Positions 54,924 through 63,236 of a stretch of DNA of 64,000 nucleotides are shown here, in pieces (the first letter of the stretch is position 1; each line of letters opens with the position of its first letter). The position numbers and the translations under genes are program-made. A model generated the notes under the pieces. It ran no database searches and was not told the origin of the DNA. It worked only from the letters and a program-made list of their open reading frames with translations. This DNA comes from Limnohabitans sp. Bal53 (GTDB lineage: Bacteria > Pseudomonadota > Gammaproteobacteria > Burkholderiales > Burkholderiaceae_C), in assembly GCF_003063355.1 (NCBI RefSeq), contig NZ_NESH01000001.1, positions 186,001 to 250,000 on the forward strand, in the 5' to 3' direction.

Positions 54924-56179
54924 GCGGTTTTCATCCTGAGCAACCGCTCACTGGCCGGTGGGTGCGAGTAGTAGAACTTCACATACCAAGGATCGGGCGT
55001 GAGGGTCGAGGCGTTGTCTTGGTACAGCTTGAGCAAGGCCGAAGACAAGTCCTTGCCCGGCGTTTGCGACACGGCATAAGCATCGGCTTCGAACTCCTGC
55101 TGGCGCGAGCGCCAGGAAGACACGGGAGCAAAGAACAAAGTGAACACGGGCGTGACCAGCATGAACAAGACCAGCGCCAGAGCATCGTTGCTGCCCGACA
55201 AATTGGGCATCACACCCAGGCCTGTGTAAAACCAGACTTGCTGCGCCAACCAGCCCAGCAGCGCCAAGCCAGCCAACGTCATGGCAAAGCTGGTCGCCAT
55301 CATTTTGACGATGTGCTTGTGTTTGAAGTGGCCCAACTCGTGGGCCAGCACTGCTTCCATTTCGGCCGGACTCAGTTGCTTGAGCAAGGTGTCAAAAAAC
55401 ACCACGCGCTTGCTGGCCCCAAAGCCTGTGAAAAACGCATTGGAATGCGCCGAGCGGCGGCTGCCGTCCATCACAAAAAAACCCTTGGCGGTGAAGCCTG
55501 CACGTTGCATCAGCCCCTGCACGCGAGCCTTGATCGACTCATCTTCCAAGGGGGTGAATTTGTTGAACAGCGGCATGATCACGTTGGGCGCAATCGCCAT
55601 CAAAAACAACTGCCAAACCACCAACACGCCCCAGGCCCACAGCCACCACCACGCGCCCCCAGCTTGCATGAGCCACAGCACCACCCACAAAAGCGGCAGG
55701 CCCAGCGCCAAACCCAGCACCAACCCCTTGGCCATGTCGGCAAGCCACAAAGCAGGCGTGATCTTGTTGAAACCAAAGCGCTGCTCCACGCCAAAGGTTT
55801 GCATGAGCGACAGCGGCAATCCAATCAGACCGCCGACCAGCGTCAAGCCCAGCACCAGCGCGATTTGCTGCGCCATGCCAGGGCCCATCCAGTCCAGCAG
55901 CACCTGATTGAGTGCATCGAGCCCACCCAAAAGCGTCCAGCCCAGCAGCACGGCGGCGTCCTGGGCGATGTCGATTTGCGAAAGTCGCGCTTTGGCCAGG
56001 GTGTAATCGGCCGCTTTTTGGTGGTCGGCCAGGGCCATGGTGTCGGCGTAAGCCTGCGGCACCGCATCGCGGTGGCGGGCTACATGCCGCACCTGGCGAG
56101 CGTTCAGCCAGAACTTGAGGGCCACGTGGGCCAGCAAGGCCACCACCAAAGTCAAGGTCAATGTCAAGGATGCATTCAT
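54920..56179 (-). CDS. M48-family (Ste24/HtpX-like) integral membrane metallopeptidase
   Basis: 419 aa from the ATG at 56179. About six or seven membrane helices. The zinc motif is H280-E-x-x-H284 in AVLAHELGHFKHKH, with the third ligand in EFEADAYAVSQ. The N-terminal MNASLTLTLTLVVALLAHVALKFWLNARQVRHV and LSLMQTFGVEQRFGFNKITP match CAAX-prenyl-protease 1-type Ste24 proteins rather than the shorter HtpX. It probably degrades membrane proteins. The orn/M48/phhB/rsgA neighbourhood is standard in Burkholderiales. Confidence 0.93.
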   Translation of the reverse strand: MNASLTLTLTLVVALLAHVALKFWLNARQVRHVARHRDAVPQAYADTMALADHQKAADYTLAKARLSQIDIAQDAAVLLGWTLLGGLDALNQVLLDWMGPGMAQQIALVLGLTLVGGLIGLPLSLMQTFGVEQRFGFNKITPALWLADMAKGLVLGLALGLPLLWVVLWLMQAGGAWWWLWAWGVLVVWQLFLMAIAPNVIMPLFNKFTPLEDESIKARVQGLMQRAGFTAKGFFVMDGSRRSAHSNAFFTGFGASKRVVFFDTLLKQLSPAEMEAVLAHELGHFKHKHIVKMMATSFAMTLAGLALLGWLAQQVWFYTGLGVMPNLSGSNDALALVLFMLVTPVFTLFFAPVSSWRSRQQEFEADAYAVSQTPGKDLSSALLKLYQDNASTLTPDPWYVKFYYSHPPASERLLRMKTA

Positions 56180-56274
56180 GCCACCATTGTAGAAGGCGCA
56201 CTCGGAGTGCCGTCTCGTGTGGCGGGATTCAAGCCCAAGGCTAAGGGGCTCCTGGCATCGGCGACAATCCATGC

Positions 56275-56865
56275 ATGTCTGATGCGAACACCCTCACCCC
56301 CGCCCCTGAAGCTGCAGAGCTGCCCAAATCCGACCAAAACTTGGTTTGGATCGATTGCGAGATGACGGGCCTAGACCCTGAAAAAGAACGTCTGCTGGAA
56401 ATCGCCGTCATCGTGACAGGCCCTCACCTCACGCCGCGCATCGAAGGTCCGGTGCTGGTCATTCACCAAAGCGATGAATTGCTCAACCAGATGGACAAAT
56501 GGAACAAGGGCACGCACGGTAAAAGTGGGCTGATCGACAAAGTCAAGGCTTCCACCACCAGCGAAGCCGATGCCGAAGAACAAATTTTGGTCTTTTTGAA
56601 AAAGTACCTGCCCAAAAACAGCTCGCCGCTGTGCGGCAACACCATCAGCCAGGACCGCCGTTTTCTGGTCAAGTTCATGCCCAAGCTCGAAGCCTTCTTC
56701 CACTACCGCAACTTGGATGTGAGCACACTCAAAGAACTGTCGCGTCGCTGGAAGCCCGAGGTCTATGCCAATTTCAAGAAGCAGCAAAAGCACACCGCAC
56801 TGGCCGATGTACACGAATCCATCGACGAACTGGCGCATTACCGCGAGCATTTCATCCGTTTGTGA
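56275..56865 (+). CDS. orn: Oligoribonuclease
   Basis: 196 aa; family proteins have about 180, with the extra residues at the N-terminus. DEDDh exonuclease: Asp and Glu in [16 protein letters not shown], Asp in [12 protein letters not shown], His in [22 protein letters not shown] with the final Asp. It degrades dinucleotides and short RNAs, including pGpG from cyclic di-GMP. Divergent from the M48 gene with 95 bp between. Confidence 0.97.
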   Translation: MSDANTLTPAPEAAELPKSDQNLVWIDCEMTGLDPEKERLLEIAVIVTGPHLTPRIEGPVLVIHQSDELLNQMDKWNKGTHGKSGLIDKVKASTTSEADAEEQILVFLKKYLPKNSSPLCGNTISQDRRFLVKFMPKLEAFFHYRNLDVSTLKELSRRWKPEVYANFKKQQKHTALADVHESIDELAHYREHFIRL

Positions 56866-57124
56866 TTTTTCAGGGAAAACCCTAGCGGTTTTATCTGATC
56901 CATGCCATAATAGTGGGCTCGCTGCACAGAGGTGCAGCGTTTCATACATCTCCCTTCATGCCTTGACCCAACGATAGGGTCACTCACAGCGGCCAGGTTC
57001 ACGCCCAGCGCCTCTCGCGAGCACCGTTTGATGGTTGATGTCTTTTCAACCTTGCGGTGCCTGCGGTCAACAGCAACAGTTTTCTGTTAGCGGCCGTTGT
57101 TCCGTGCGAGTTTTATACATACAC
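56866..57124 (+). promoter_or_regulatory. Structured leader of the DEAD-box helicase gene
   Basis: 259 nt without a gene. A -10-like CATAAT lies at 56906-56911, so the transcript would carry a leader of about 200 nt. Hairpins visible by eye are GCTGCAC-AGAG-GTGCAGC (56921-56938) and GGTTGA-N7-TCAACC near 57030-57050. Long leaders are usual for cold-shock and helicase genes such as csdA. Autoregulation is inference. Confidence 0.45.
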
Positions 57125-59188
57125 ATGACTGACACTTTGAACACAGTGCAGAGCGAATTGTCGCCTGCCGAAACCACATCTATCGCCACCGAGTCGACTG
57201 CACAGCCTGCAGCAACTAATTTGGCCCTTGAAATCATGGCCGCCGCAGCGGCCGAAATCACCCCCGAGCCAGCCGCTGAAGTTACCACTGAAGCAGCCGA
57301 AGAAGTCGAAGCCGTCGCCGACGTGCCCAACGGCTTCATCGAACTGGGCCTGGCCCCCGAGCTGGTGCAGGCTGTGGCCGATCTGGGCTACACCCAGCCC
57401 ACAGCCGTGCAATTGCGCGCCATTCCTTTGGCACTGCCCACCACCGGTGGCTCCAAGGACGGCAAGTCCAATGGCTACACCGACCTGATGGTCTCCAGCC
57501 AGACCGGCAGTGGTAAAACCGCCGCCTTCTTGTTGCCCGTGTTGCACACGCTGATTCAGCAAATGGCCGAACAAGAAGCCGCTGAGCGTGCCGAGTTTGA
57601 TCAAGCCTGCGCCGACGCCGCTGCAAAGGGCGAGCCCGCCCCCAAGCGCGCCAAGCGCAAAGACCCCACTAACCCTCGCAATTTCAAGGCCCCGACCCCT
57701 GGTGCCCTGATCCTGTGCCCCACACGTGAATTGGCCCAACAGGTGGCGCAAGACGCCATCGAGCTGGTCAAGCACACTCGCGGTCTGCGCGTGGCCAACG
57801 TGGTCGGTGGCATGCCTTACCAGCTGCAAATTGCCAAGCTGCAAAACGCCAACCTGGTCGTGGCCACCCCAGGCCGTTTGCTCGACCTGCAACGCTCCAT
57901 GCAAATCAAGTTGGACCAGGTGCAGTTTTTGGTGGTGGACGAAGCCGACCGCATGCTCGACCTGGGCTTCTCGGACGACCTGGCCGACATCAACGACATG
58001 ACCAGCCAGCGCCGCCAGACCATGATGTTCAGCGCCACCTTTGCGCCACGCATTCAGCAATTGGCCATGCGCGTGATGCATGACGGTGGTTCTTCGGTCC
58101 AGAAAATCCAGATCGATAACCCCCAGGAAAAGCACAACAACATCAAACAGGTGCTGTTTTGGGCCGACAACGCGCAACACAAGCGCCAGATGCTCGACCA
58201 CTGGTTGCGTGACGCCACGATCGACCAGGCCATCGTGTTCTCCAGCACCCAAATCGAGTGCGACGGCTTGGCCGCTGACCTGCAGCAAGACGGCTTCTCC
58301 GCTGTGGCCCTGCACGGCGCCCTGAGCCAAGGCATGCGCAACCGCCGCCTGATGGCACTGCGCAATGGCCAAGTCCAGATTCTGGTCGCCACCGACGTGG
58401 CCGCTCGCGGCATCGACGTGCCCACCATCACCCACGTTTTCAACTTCGGTTTGCCGATGAAGGCTGAGGATTACACCCACCGCATTGGCCGCACAGGCCG
58501 CGCTGGCCGTGATGGCCTGGCCGTGACCTTTGCCGAAATTCGTGACCGCCGCAAGATCGCTGACATCGAGTCCTACACACGCCAGCCTTTCAAGGCCGAA
58601 GTGATTCCAGGCCTGGAGCCCAAAGTGCGCATGCCCGAAGCCCGCAAGCCCATGGGCCGTGGCGGTGACCGCTTTGGCGGCGAACGCAACTACGCCAACG
58701 CAGGTGGTGGTTTCCGCGGTGGCCGTCCCGCCCCCGGTGGCCGTGACTTCGGTGGCAACCGTGACCGCGACAATGGTGGCGGCGGCTTTGACAACCGCGC
58801 TCCACGTGGCAACTTCCGTGACGAACAGCCACGCTTCGATGCACGCAAAGACGGCGGCCGTTTTGACGCCCCCCGTGGTGAGCACCGTGGCGGCGGTGAC
58901 CGCTTTGAGCAACGCGGTGCTCCCGCGCACCCTTGGGACAAAGGCGACAGCCGCCCTGCCCCACGCCAAGACGCCCGTCAGGACGGCCCACGTCAAGGCG
59001 GCCGCTGGGAAGACCGTGGTGGTGACAACCGAAACGCCGCCCGTCCTGCCCCTCGCGGCGCAGCGGGTGACAAGTTTGCTCGCGGCCCCAAGCAGTTTGG
59101 TGCTGGCAACTTCAAACCCCATGCCGCAGGCGAAGGCACTGCAGGCAAACGTGGCGGCACACGTGTGCTGAAAATCACGCGCGCTTGA
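57125..59188 (+). CDS. DEAD-box ATP-dependent RNA helicase (RhlE-like)
   Basis: 687 aa from the ATG at 57125. The N-terminal about 65 residues are acidic and Ala/Glu-rich. The core has the Q motif (YTQPTAVQLRAIPL), Walker A in SSQTGSGKTAAF, a charged insert of about 45 residues, DEAD in VVDEADRMLDLG, SAT, and HRIGRTGRAGRDG. The C-terminal about 150 residues are Gly/Arg/Asp-rich with RGG-like repeats, an RNA-binding tail. RhlE-type helicases act in ribosome assembly and RNA decay. A terminator follows. Confidence 0.93.
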   Translation: MTDTLNTVQSELSPAETTSIATESTAQPAATNLALEIMAAAAAEITPEPAAEVTTEAAEEVEAVADVPNGFIELGLAPELVQAVADLGYTQPTAVQLRAIPLALPTTGGSKDGKSNGYTDLMVSSQTGSGKTAAFLLPVLHTLIQQMAEQEAAERAEFDQACADAAAKGEPAPKRAKRKDPTNPRNFKAPTPGALILCPTRELAQQVAQDAIELVKHTRGLRVANVVGGMPYQLQIAKLQNANLVVATPGRLLDLQRSMQIKLDQVQFLVVDEADRMLDLGFSDDLADINDMTSQRRQTMMFSATFAPRIQQLAMRVMHDGGSSVQKIQIDNPQEKHNNIKQVLFWADNAQHKRQMLDHWLRDATIDQAIVFSSTQIECDGLAADLQQDGFSAVALHGALSQGMRNRRLMALRNGQVQILVATDVAARGIDVPTITHVFNFGLPMKAEDYTHRIGRTGRAGRDGLAVTFAEIRDRRKIADIESYTRQPFKAEVIPGLEPKVRMPEARKPMGRGGDRFGGERNYANAGGGFRGGRPAPGGRDFGGNRDRDNGGGGFDNRAPRGNFRDEQPRFDARKDGGRFDAPRGEHRGGGDRFEQRGAPAHPWDKGDSRPAPRQDARQDGPRQGGRWEDRGGDNRNAARPAPRGAAGDKFARGPKQFGAGNFKPHAAGEGTAGKRGGTRVLKITRA

Positions 59189-59228
59189 TCGTTTTCCTGG
59201 GCTGCGCTCAGGACTTCAAGATCCTTTC

Positions 59229-59260
59229 AAGGTCTTGCCCTCACCGGCAAGGCCTTTTTT
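59229..59260 (+). terminator. Terminator of the DEAD-box helicase gene
   Basis: AAGGTCTTGCC-N6-GGCAAGGCCTT stem with one G-T pair, followed by a T run, 41 bp after the stop. Confidence 0.8.
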
Positions 59261-59302
59261 CATGGCCAGGGGGCTCATCGGGACGCGCCTTGAAGCACCC
59301 AT

Positions 59303-59340
59303 AAAAAAACCGCCCAAGGCCTAAACCCGGGCGGTTTTTT
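59303..59340 (-). terminator. Terminator of the rpsP-rplS operon
   Basis: AAAACCGCCC and GGGCGGTTTT arms with a loop of about 13 nt, followed on the minus strand by a T run, 18 bp beyond the rplS stop. Confidence 0.82.
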
Positions 59341-59358
59341 CGTATGAACGAAAAGGCT

Positions 59359-59742
59359 TTACGCTTTGGCAGCAGGTGCTGCTTTGCGCTGAGGCAACTT
59401 TTCCTTGATACGTGCCGACTTGCCGCTGCGGTCACGCAGGTAGTACAGCTTGGCGCGGCGAACATCACCACGGCGCTTGACTTCAATGCTGGCGATCACG
59501 GGGCTGTAAGTCTGGAACGTACGCTCCACACCTTCGCCACTGGAGATCTTGCGCACAGTGAAGCCACTGTTCAGACCACGGTTACGCTTGGCGATCACAA
59601 CACCTTCGTAGGCTTGGACACGCTTGCGCGTACCTTCCACCACGTTGACGCTGACGATCACGGTGTCGCCGGGGGCAAATTCAGGAATCACTTTACCCAA
59701 ACGGGCAATTTCTTCCTGCTCAAGAGTTTGAATCAAATTCAT
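59359..59742 (-). CDS. rplS: 50S ribosomal protein L19
   Basis: 127 aa. Family start [28 protein letters not shown], the core [43 protein letters not shown] and [18 protein letters not shown]19 lies at the 30S-50S interface. It is the last gene of rpsP-rimM-trmD-rplS, 116 bp after trmD. The Ala/Lys-rich tail of about 12 residues is longer than in E. coli. Confidence 0.98.
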   Translation of the reverse strand: MNLIQTLEQEEIARLGKVIPEFAPGDTVIVSVNVVEGTRKRVQAYEGVVIAKRNRGLNSGFTVRKISSGEGVERTFQTYSPVIASIEVKRRGDVRRAKLYYLRDRSGKSARIKEKLPQRKAAPAAKA

Positions 59743-59858
59743 TTTTTGAACTCCGTCCGATCATGCCTCGCTACACAAGGGGCGTTCTGTGCTGTAAAGG
59801 CCATGCCAAAACATGACTGAGCCAGATCGCGGCGGGTAGAGGATCGAAAAGCCCTTGA

Positions 59859-60656
59859 TTATAGCTTTTTTGGCGGTGCGGATGGCGCCGCATCCGTCAA
59901 GCCGACTTGAGACCGCTGGAGAAAAGCCTCGTCTTGGCGGCTGAGCTTTTCAAGCTGCCGGGCCTGATCCAGCAACTCGGGGCGGTGCAAAACCGTCAAG
60001 CGCAGGCTTTGCTCGCGCCGCCACCGGGCGATCTGCGCATGGTGGCCCGACATCAATTCGGGCGGTACCGCATGGCCCTGCCAAACTTCGGGACGGGTGT
60101 AGTGTGGGCTGTCCAGCAAACCGTCAAGCGCTGGGTTAAAGCTGTCGAGCTGGTGGCTGCCTTCATCGTTCAAGACACCGGGCTGCAAACGGGCGACTGC
60201 ATCAAGCAAGGCCATGGCCGCGATTTCACCGCCTGAGAGCACAAAGTCGCCCAAACTGATTTGCTGGTCGACATATTGGTCAATGAAACGCTGATCCACA
60301 CCTTCGTAGCGGCCGCACAGCAGCACCGCACCCAAGCTGGCCGACCATTGGGCCACCGCGCTGTGGTTCAGGGCCCGGCCTATCGGAGAAAACAACACCA
60401 GGGGTGCAGGTGTTTCTTCTTGCCGATCGGCGCGAATGGCCGTCAAGCACTTGAACAAGGGCTCGGCAAGCATGACCATGCCGGGACCACCGCCAAAAGA
60501 TCGGTCGTCCACCCGGCGGTAATTGCCTTCGGCATGGTCGCGCGGGTTCCACAAACGCACGTCAACCAAACCGCTTTCGTAAGCACGGCGCGTGATACCG
60601 CTGGTCAACAGCGGTGCAAACAATTCAGGAAACAGGGTGATGATGTCAAAGCGCAT
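59859..60656 (-). CDS. trmD: tRNA (guanine37-N1)-methyltransferase
   Basis: 265 aa from the ATG at 60656 (MRFDIITLFPELF); the frame continues upstream into the rimM end. The SPOUT trefoil knot carries LLCGRYEGVDQRFID and SLGDFVLSGGEIAAMALLDAVARL, the SAM site, with the catalytic Asp near DDRSFGGGPGMVM (about residue 50). It makes m1G37 to prevent +1 frameshifting. Third gene of the rpsP operon. Confidence 0.97.
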   Translation of the reverse strand: MRFDIITLFPELFAPLLTSGITRRAYESGLVDVRLWNPRDHAEGNYRRVDDRSFGGGPGMVMLAEPLFKCLTAIRADRQEETPAPLVLFSPIGRALNHSAVAQWSASLGAVLLCGRYEGVDQRFIDQYVDQQISLGDFVLSGGEIAAMALLDAVARLQPGVLNDEGSHQLDSFNPALDGLLDSPHYTRPEVWQGHAVPPELMSGHHAQIARWRREQSLRLTVLHRPELLDQARQLEKLSRQDEAFLQRSQVGLTDAAPSAPPKKL

Positions 60657-60684
60657 GGGGATGGCCCTCCACGGCCGGGGCGGC

Positions 60685-61296
60685 TCAATAGTCGGGCTGC
60701 CAGTCGACCGTGATGCGCTTGGCGGACAAGTCAACGCCGTCGACGAAGGCCGCTACAAACGGGATCATGCGCTCAACAGGTTTGCCGCCTTCCGTCTCGG
60801 CAGCGGCTTCAATGACCAGAACGGTTTGCGGGCCAGTGGACATGAGGTCACGCACCAAGCCCAAGTCCAGACCTTCGCGGTTGAGCACTTGCAGACCGAT
60901 CAGGTCGACCCAGTAGTACTCACCATCGGCCGCAGCAGGAAAGCTCGAGCGAGGTACAAAAATTCGGCCTCCGCGCAAAGATTCGGAAGCATTGCGGTCG
61001 TCAATGCCTTGGGCACGCGCCACCACGGTGTCGGAATGGTCTTTGACTTCGAGGATATTGAGCAGCAAGGGCTCGCGCCAGGCCTGTTGTGCAGCGGCTG
61101 AGGCCTCTTGGCCACGCTGGGGTTTCATGGGCCGATCGGGCGGCAACAAAAACCAGCTTTTGGCAGAAAAAAGCGCCTCGGGCGAGGCGCTGTGGGGCAA
61201 GACCTTGAACCAGCCTTTGATGCCCCAGGCATCGGTGATGCGTCCAATTTCGATGGCGTCAGCCGGCAGTGCGGCTGTTTCCAAAGGCGGACGCAT
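60685..61296 (-). CDS. rimM: 16S rRNA processing protein RimM
   Basis: 203 aa. N-terminal RimM domain with IEIGRITDAWGIKGWFKVLPHS and a C-terminal PRC-barrel with EYYWVDLIGLQVLNREGLDLGLV and the end IPFVAAFVDGVDLSAKRITVDWQPDY. RimM assists 30S head assembly with S19. A charged, low-conservation stretch (about residues 55-75) interrupts the N-terminal domain. It follows rpsP by 16 bp. Confidence 0.95.
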   Translation of the reverse strand: MRPPLETAALPADAIEIGRITDAWGIKGWFKVLPHSASPEALFSAKSWFLLPPDRPMKPQRGQEASAAAQQAWREPLLLNILEVKDHSDTVVARAQGIDDRNASESLRGGRIFVPRSSFPAAADGEYYWVDLIGLQVLNREGLDLGLVRDLMSTGPQTVLVIEAAAETEGGKPVERMIPFVAAFVDGVDLSAKRITVDWQPDY

Positions 61297-61312
61297 GACC
61301 TGTGCGAACCGA

Positions 61313-61564
61313 TCAGGCTGCGGCTTTGCCGGCTTGACGGATCAGGCGTTCCACGGTGGGAGAAGCTTGGGCGCCTACGCTCTTCCAGTAGGTCAGGCGG
61401 TCTTGCGCAATGCGCAGACCTTCTTCGGCACCACGCGCGGTTGGGTTGTAGAAACCGATGCGCTCGAGGAAGCGGCCATCGCGACGCACGCGCTTGTCAG
61501 CAACGACGATGTTGAAGAAAGGACGTGCTTTAGAGCCGCCGCGGTTCAAACGAATAACAACCAT
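61313..61564 (-). CDS. rpsP: 30S ribosomal protein S16
   Basis: 83 aa. Family sequence [41 protein letters not shown] is followed by [26 protein letters not shown]16 binds 16S rRNA early in assembly. First gene of the operon. Its leader (61565 to about 61672) contains the hairpin ACTGGCC-N4-GGCCAGT at 61642-61659. A perfect TATAAT lies at 61685-61680 on the minus strand, without a clear -35 box. Confidence 0.98.
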   Translation of the reverse strand: MVVIRLNRGGSKARPFFNIVVADKRVRRDGRFLERIGFYNPTARGAEEGLRIAQDRLTYWKSVGAQASPTVERLIRQAGKAAA

Positions 61565-61679
61565 GATTTATCCTTGGGTGGTTGGGCTTCTTGGGAACAA
61601 TTGCCCAGATGCCCGGTATCCTTCAGCGTTTGAGACACGCAACTGGCCACCCGGCCAGTGACACACTGAAAAGCCAATC

Positions 61680-61685
61680 ATTATA
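61680..61685 (-). promoter_or_regulatory. Candidate -10 box of the rpsP operon
   Basis: Perfect TATAAT on the minus strand, about 116 bp before the rpsP ATG. The matching -35 region (about 61703-61708) is weak, as is common for promoters aided by other signals. Confidence 0.45.
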
Positions 61686-61701
61686 CAACGGGAGCTTTGC
61701 C

Positions 61702-62223
61702 TTGCCTCTGATCCGCCCCAGCCGCGACGAAGATGTCGCCGCCATCACGGCCATTTACCGCCACCACGTACTGACCGGCACCGGTACTTTCGAGATCGAT
61801 TCGCCCTCTGAGGCCGACATGGCCAGCCGCCGCGCTGATGTGTTATCCAAAGGCTTGCCTTACCTTGTGGTCGAAGACGAAGGCCGCGTGATCGGTTTTG
61901 CCTATTGCAACTGGTTCAAGCCCCGCCCTGCCTACCGCTTTTCTGCCGAAGACTCCATTTACATGGCACCAGACGCCCACCGCAAGGGGATGGGCCGCGC
62001 ACTGCTGGCTGAGTTATGCGCCCTGGCAGAACGCGCGGGTGTGCGCAAATTTCTGGCCGTCATCGGTGACTCGGCGAATGCGGGGTCCATCGGCGTGCAT
62101 ACGGCCTTAGGCTTTAGCCACGTCGGCGTACTGAAATCCTGCGGCTGGAAATTCGATCGCTGGCTCGATGTCGTGATGATGGAAAAGCCTTTGGGTGCAG
62201 GTGACAGCAGCCCTCCGCAATAA
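61702..62223 (+). CDS. GNAT N-acetyltransferase (phosphinothricin acetyltransferase-like)
   Basis: 173 aa from a TTG at 61702, chosen because GGGAG lies 7 nt upstream and the family begins LIRPSRDEDVAAITAIYRHHVLTGTGTFE. Motif A is YMAPDAHRKGMGRALLAELCALAE. SANAGSIGVHTALGFSHVGVLKSCGWKFDRWLDVVMME is typical of the PAT/MddA subgroup that acetylates phosphinothricin or methionine derivatives. The natural substrate is unknown. Divergent from rpsP. Confidence 0.88.
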   Translation: MPLIRPSRDEDVAAITAIYRHHVLTGTGTFEIDSPSEADMASRRADVLSKGLPYLVVEDEGRVIGFAYCNWFKPRPAYRFSAEDSIYMAPDAHRKGMGRALLAELCALAERAGVRKFLAVIGDSANAGSIGVHTALGFSHVGVLKSCGWKFDRWLDVVMMEKPLGAGDSSPPQ

Positions 62224-62230
62224 TCGCTCC

Positions 62231-62677
62231 ATGAAAAACAAAACTCTTGCGACTTGGCTGGCTTTCTGGACTGGCCCATTGGGTCTGCACCGTTTCTATC
62301 TGTATGGGTTCACGGACGTGCTGGCATGGCTGCTGCCCATCCCCACTGCATTGGGTTTTTATGGCCTCGAACGTGTGCAGCAATTTGGCCAAGACGACAG
62401 ACTGAGCTGGTTGTTGATTCCTTTGCTGGGCTTCACCATCGCGGGCTGCGCGCTCAACGCCATCGTCTACGGCTTGACGCCCATCGACAAATGGAATGCG
62501 CGCTTCAACCCCCAATCGGACAGCTTGAACCCAGCAGGCCGCACGCAATGGGGCACCATCATCGGCATCGTCATCGCCTTGCTGTTTGGCACCACGGTGC
62601 TGATGTCCAGCCTGGTCTTCAGCCTGCAGCGTTACTTTGAATACCAAATCGAAGCGGCCCGACTGATCAGCCAATAA
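62231..62677 (+). CDS. TM2-domain-like small membrane protein
   Basis: 148 aa from the ATG at 62231. The N-terminus KTLATWLAFWTGPLGLHRFYLYGFTDVLAWLLPIP has the TM2 pattern (GxxGxHRFYLG-like). A second hydrophobic helix follows (LSWLLIPLLGFTIAGCALNAIVY), and a third is near residues 103-128. Function unknown. It follows the acetyltransferase by 7 bp and is convergent with folK. Confidence 0.78.
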   Translation: MKNKTLATWLAFWTGPLGLHRFYLYGFTDVLAWLLPIPTALGFYGLERVQQFGQDDRLSWLLIPLLGFTIAGCALNAIVYGLTPIDKWNARFNPQSDSLNPAGRTQWGTIIGIVIALLFGTTVLMSSLVFSLQRYFEYQIEAARLISQ

Positions 62678-62727
62678 GGTCACAAGTTTGACCGTTGTCG
62701 CCCATCAAGCGCCAAGCGGGTGAAAAA

Positions 62728-63213
62728 TCAGGTGTGCGCTGCCCTGTCACGCTCTATGGCTTGGCCGGCCACGCGGGCCAGGTCTTCAGCGCCCACACGC
62801 TGCGGCCACACATCGGCCAAGGGGACGAGCACAAAAGCCCGCTCGCGCCAGCGCGGGTGGGGCAGCGTCAGGCGGGGGCTGTGCATGCAGGCATCGCCGT
62901 AAAACAGCAGGTCCAGATCCAGGGTGCGAGGTGCATTCACGTAGGGGCGCAAACGGCCTGTCTGGTGCTCGATGGCTTGCAAAGCGTCCAGCACATCGGG
63001 GGCAGACAACCGCGTGTCGATGCGAGCCACTGCATTGATGAAGTCAGGACCCTGGGCTTCGTGGGGGGCTGTACGGTATAGCGCAGAGCGGCCTGTGACA
63101 TCAATCCCGGGCTCACGCGCCAGTGTCTCAAAGGCCTGCAGCACAGTCGAACGGGCATCGCCCAAATTGGCCCCCAAGGCCACATACGCGGTGACTGGGT
63201 CTCGCAAGATCAA
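62728..63213 (-). CDS. folK: 2-amino-4-hydroxy-6-hydroxymethyldihydropteridine pyrophosphokinase
   Basis: 161 aa if the TTG at 63213 is used; a TTG at 63207 has better spacing to GAGGG. HPPK motifs: YVALGANLGDARSTVLQAFETL, TGRSALYRTAPHEAQGPDFINAVARIDT, and the catalytic PRTLDLDLLFYGD with LPHPRWRERAFVLVPLADVWP. It transfers pyrophosphate to the folate precursor. It follows pcnB by 23 bp, the usual pair. Confidence 0.95.
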   Translation of the reverse strand: MILRDPVTAYVALGANLGDARSTVLQAFETLAREPGIDVTGRSALYRTAPHEAQGPDFINAVARIDTRLSAPDVLDALQAIEHQTGRLRPYVNAPRTLDLDLLFYGDACMHSPRLTLPHPRWRERAFVLVPLADVWPQRVGAEDLARVAGQAIERDRAAHT

Positions 63214-63236
63214 CCCTCGCTGTTCAGCTCAAAGAT

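Noticed and set aside
57113..59122. 669-codon open frame antisense to the DEAD-box helicase
   Set aside because: Low-complexity Ala/Val/Thr product mirroring the Gly/Arg tail; fully covered by a certain gene.
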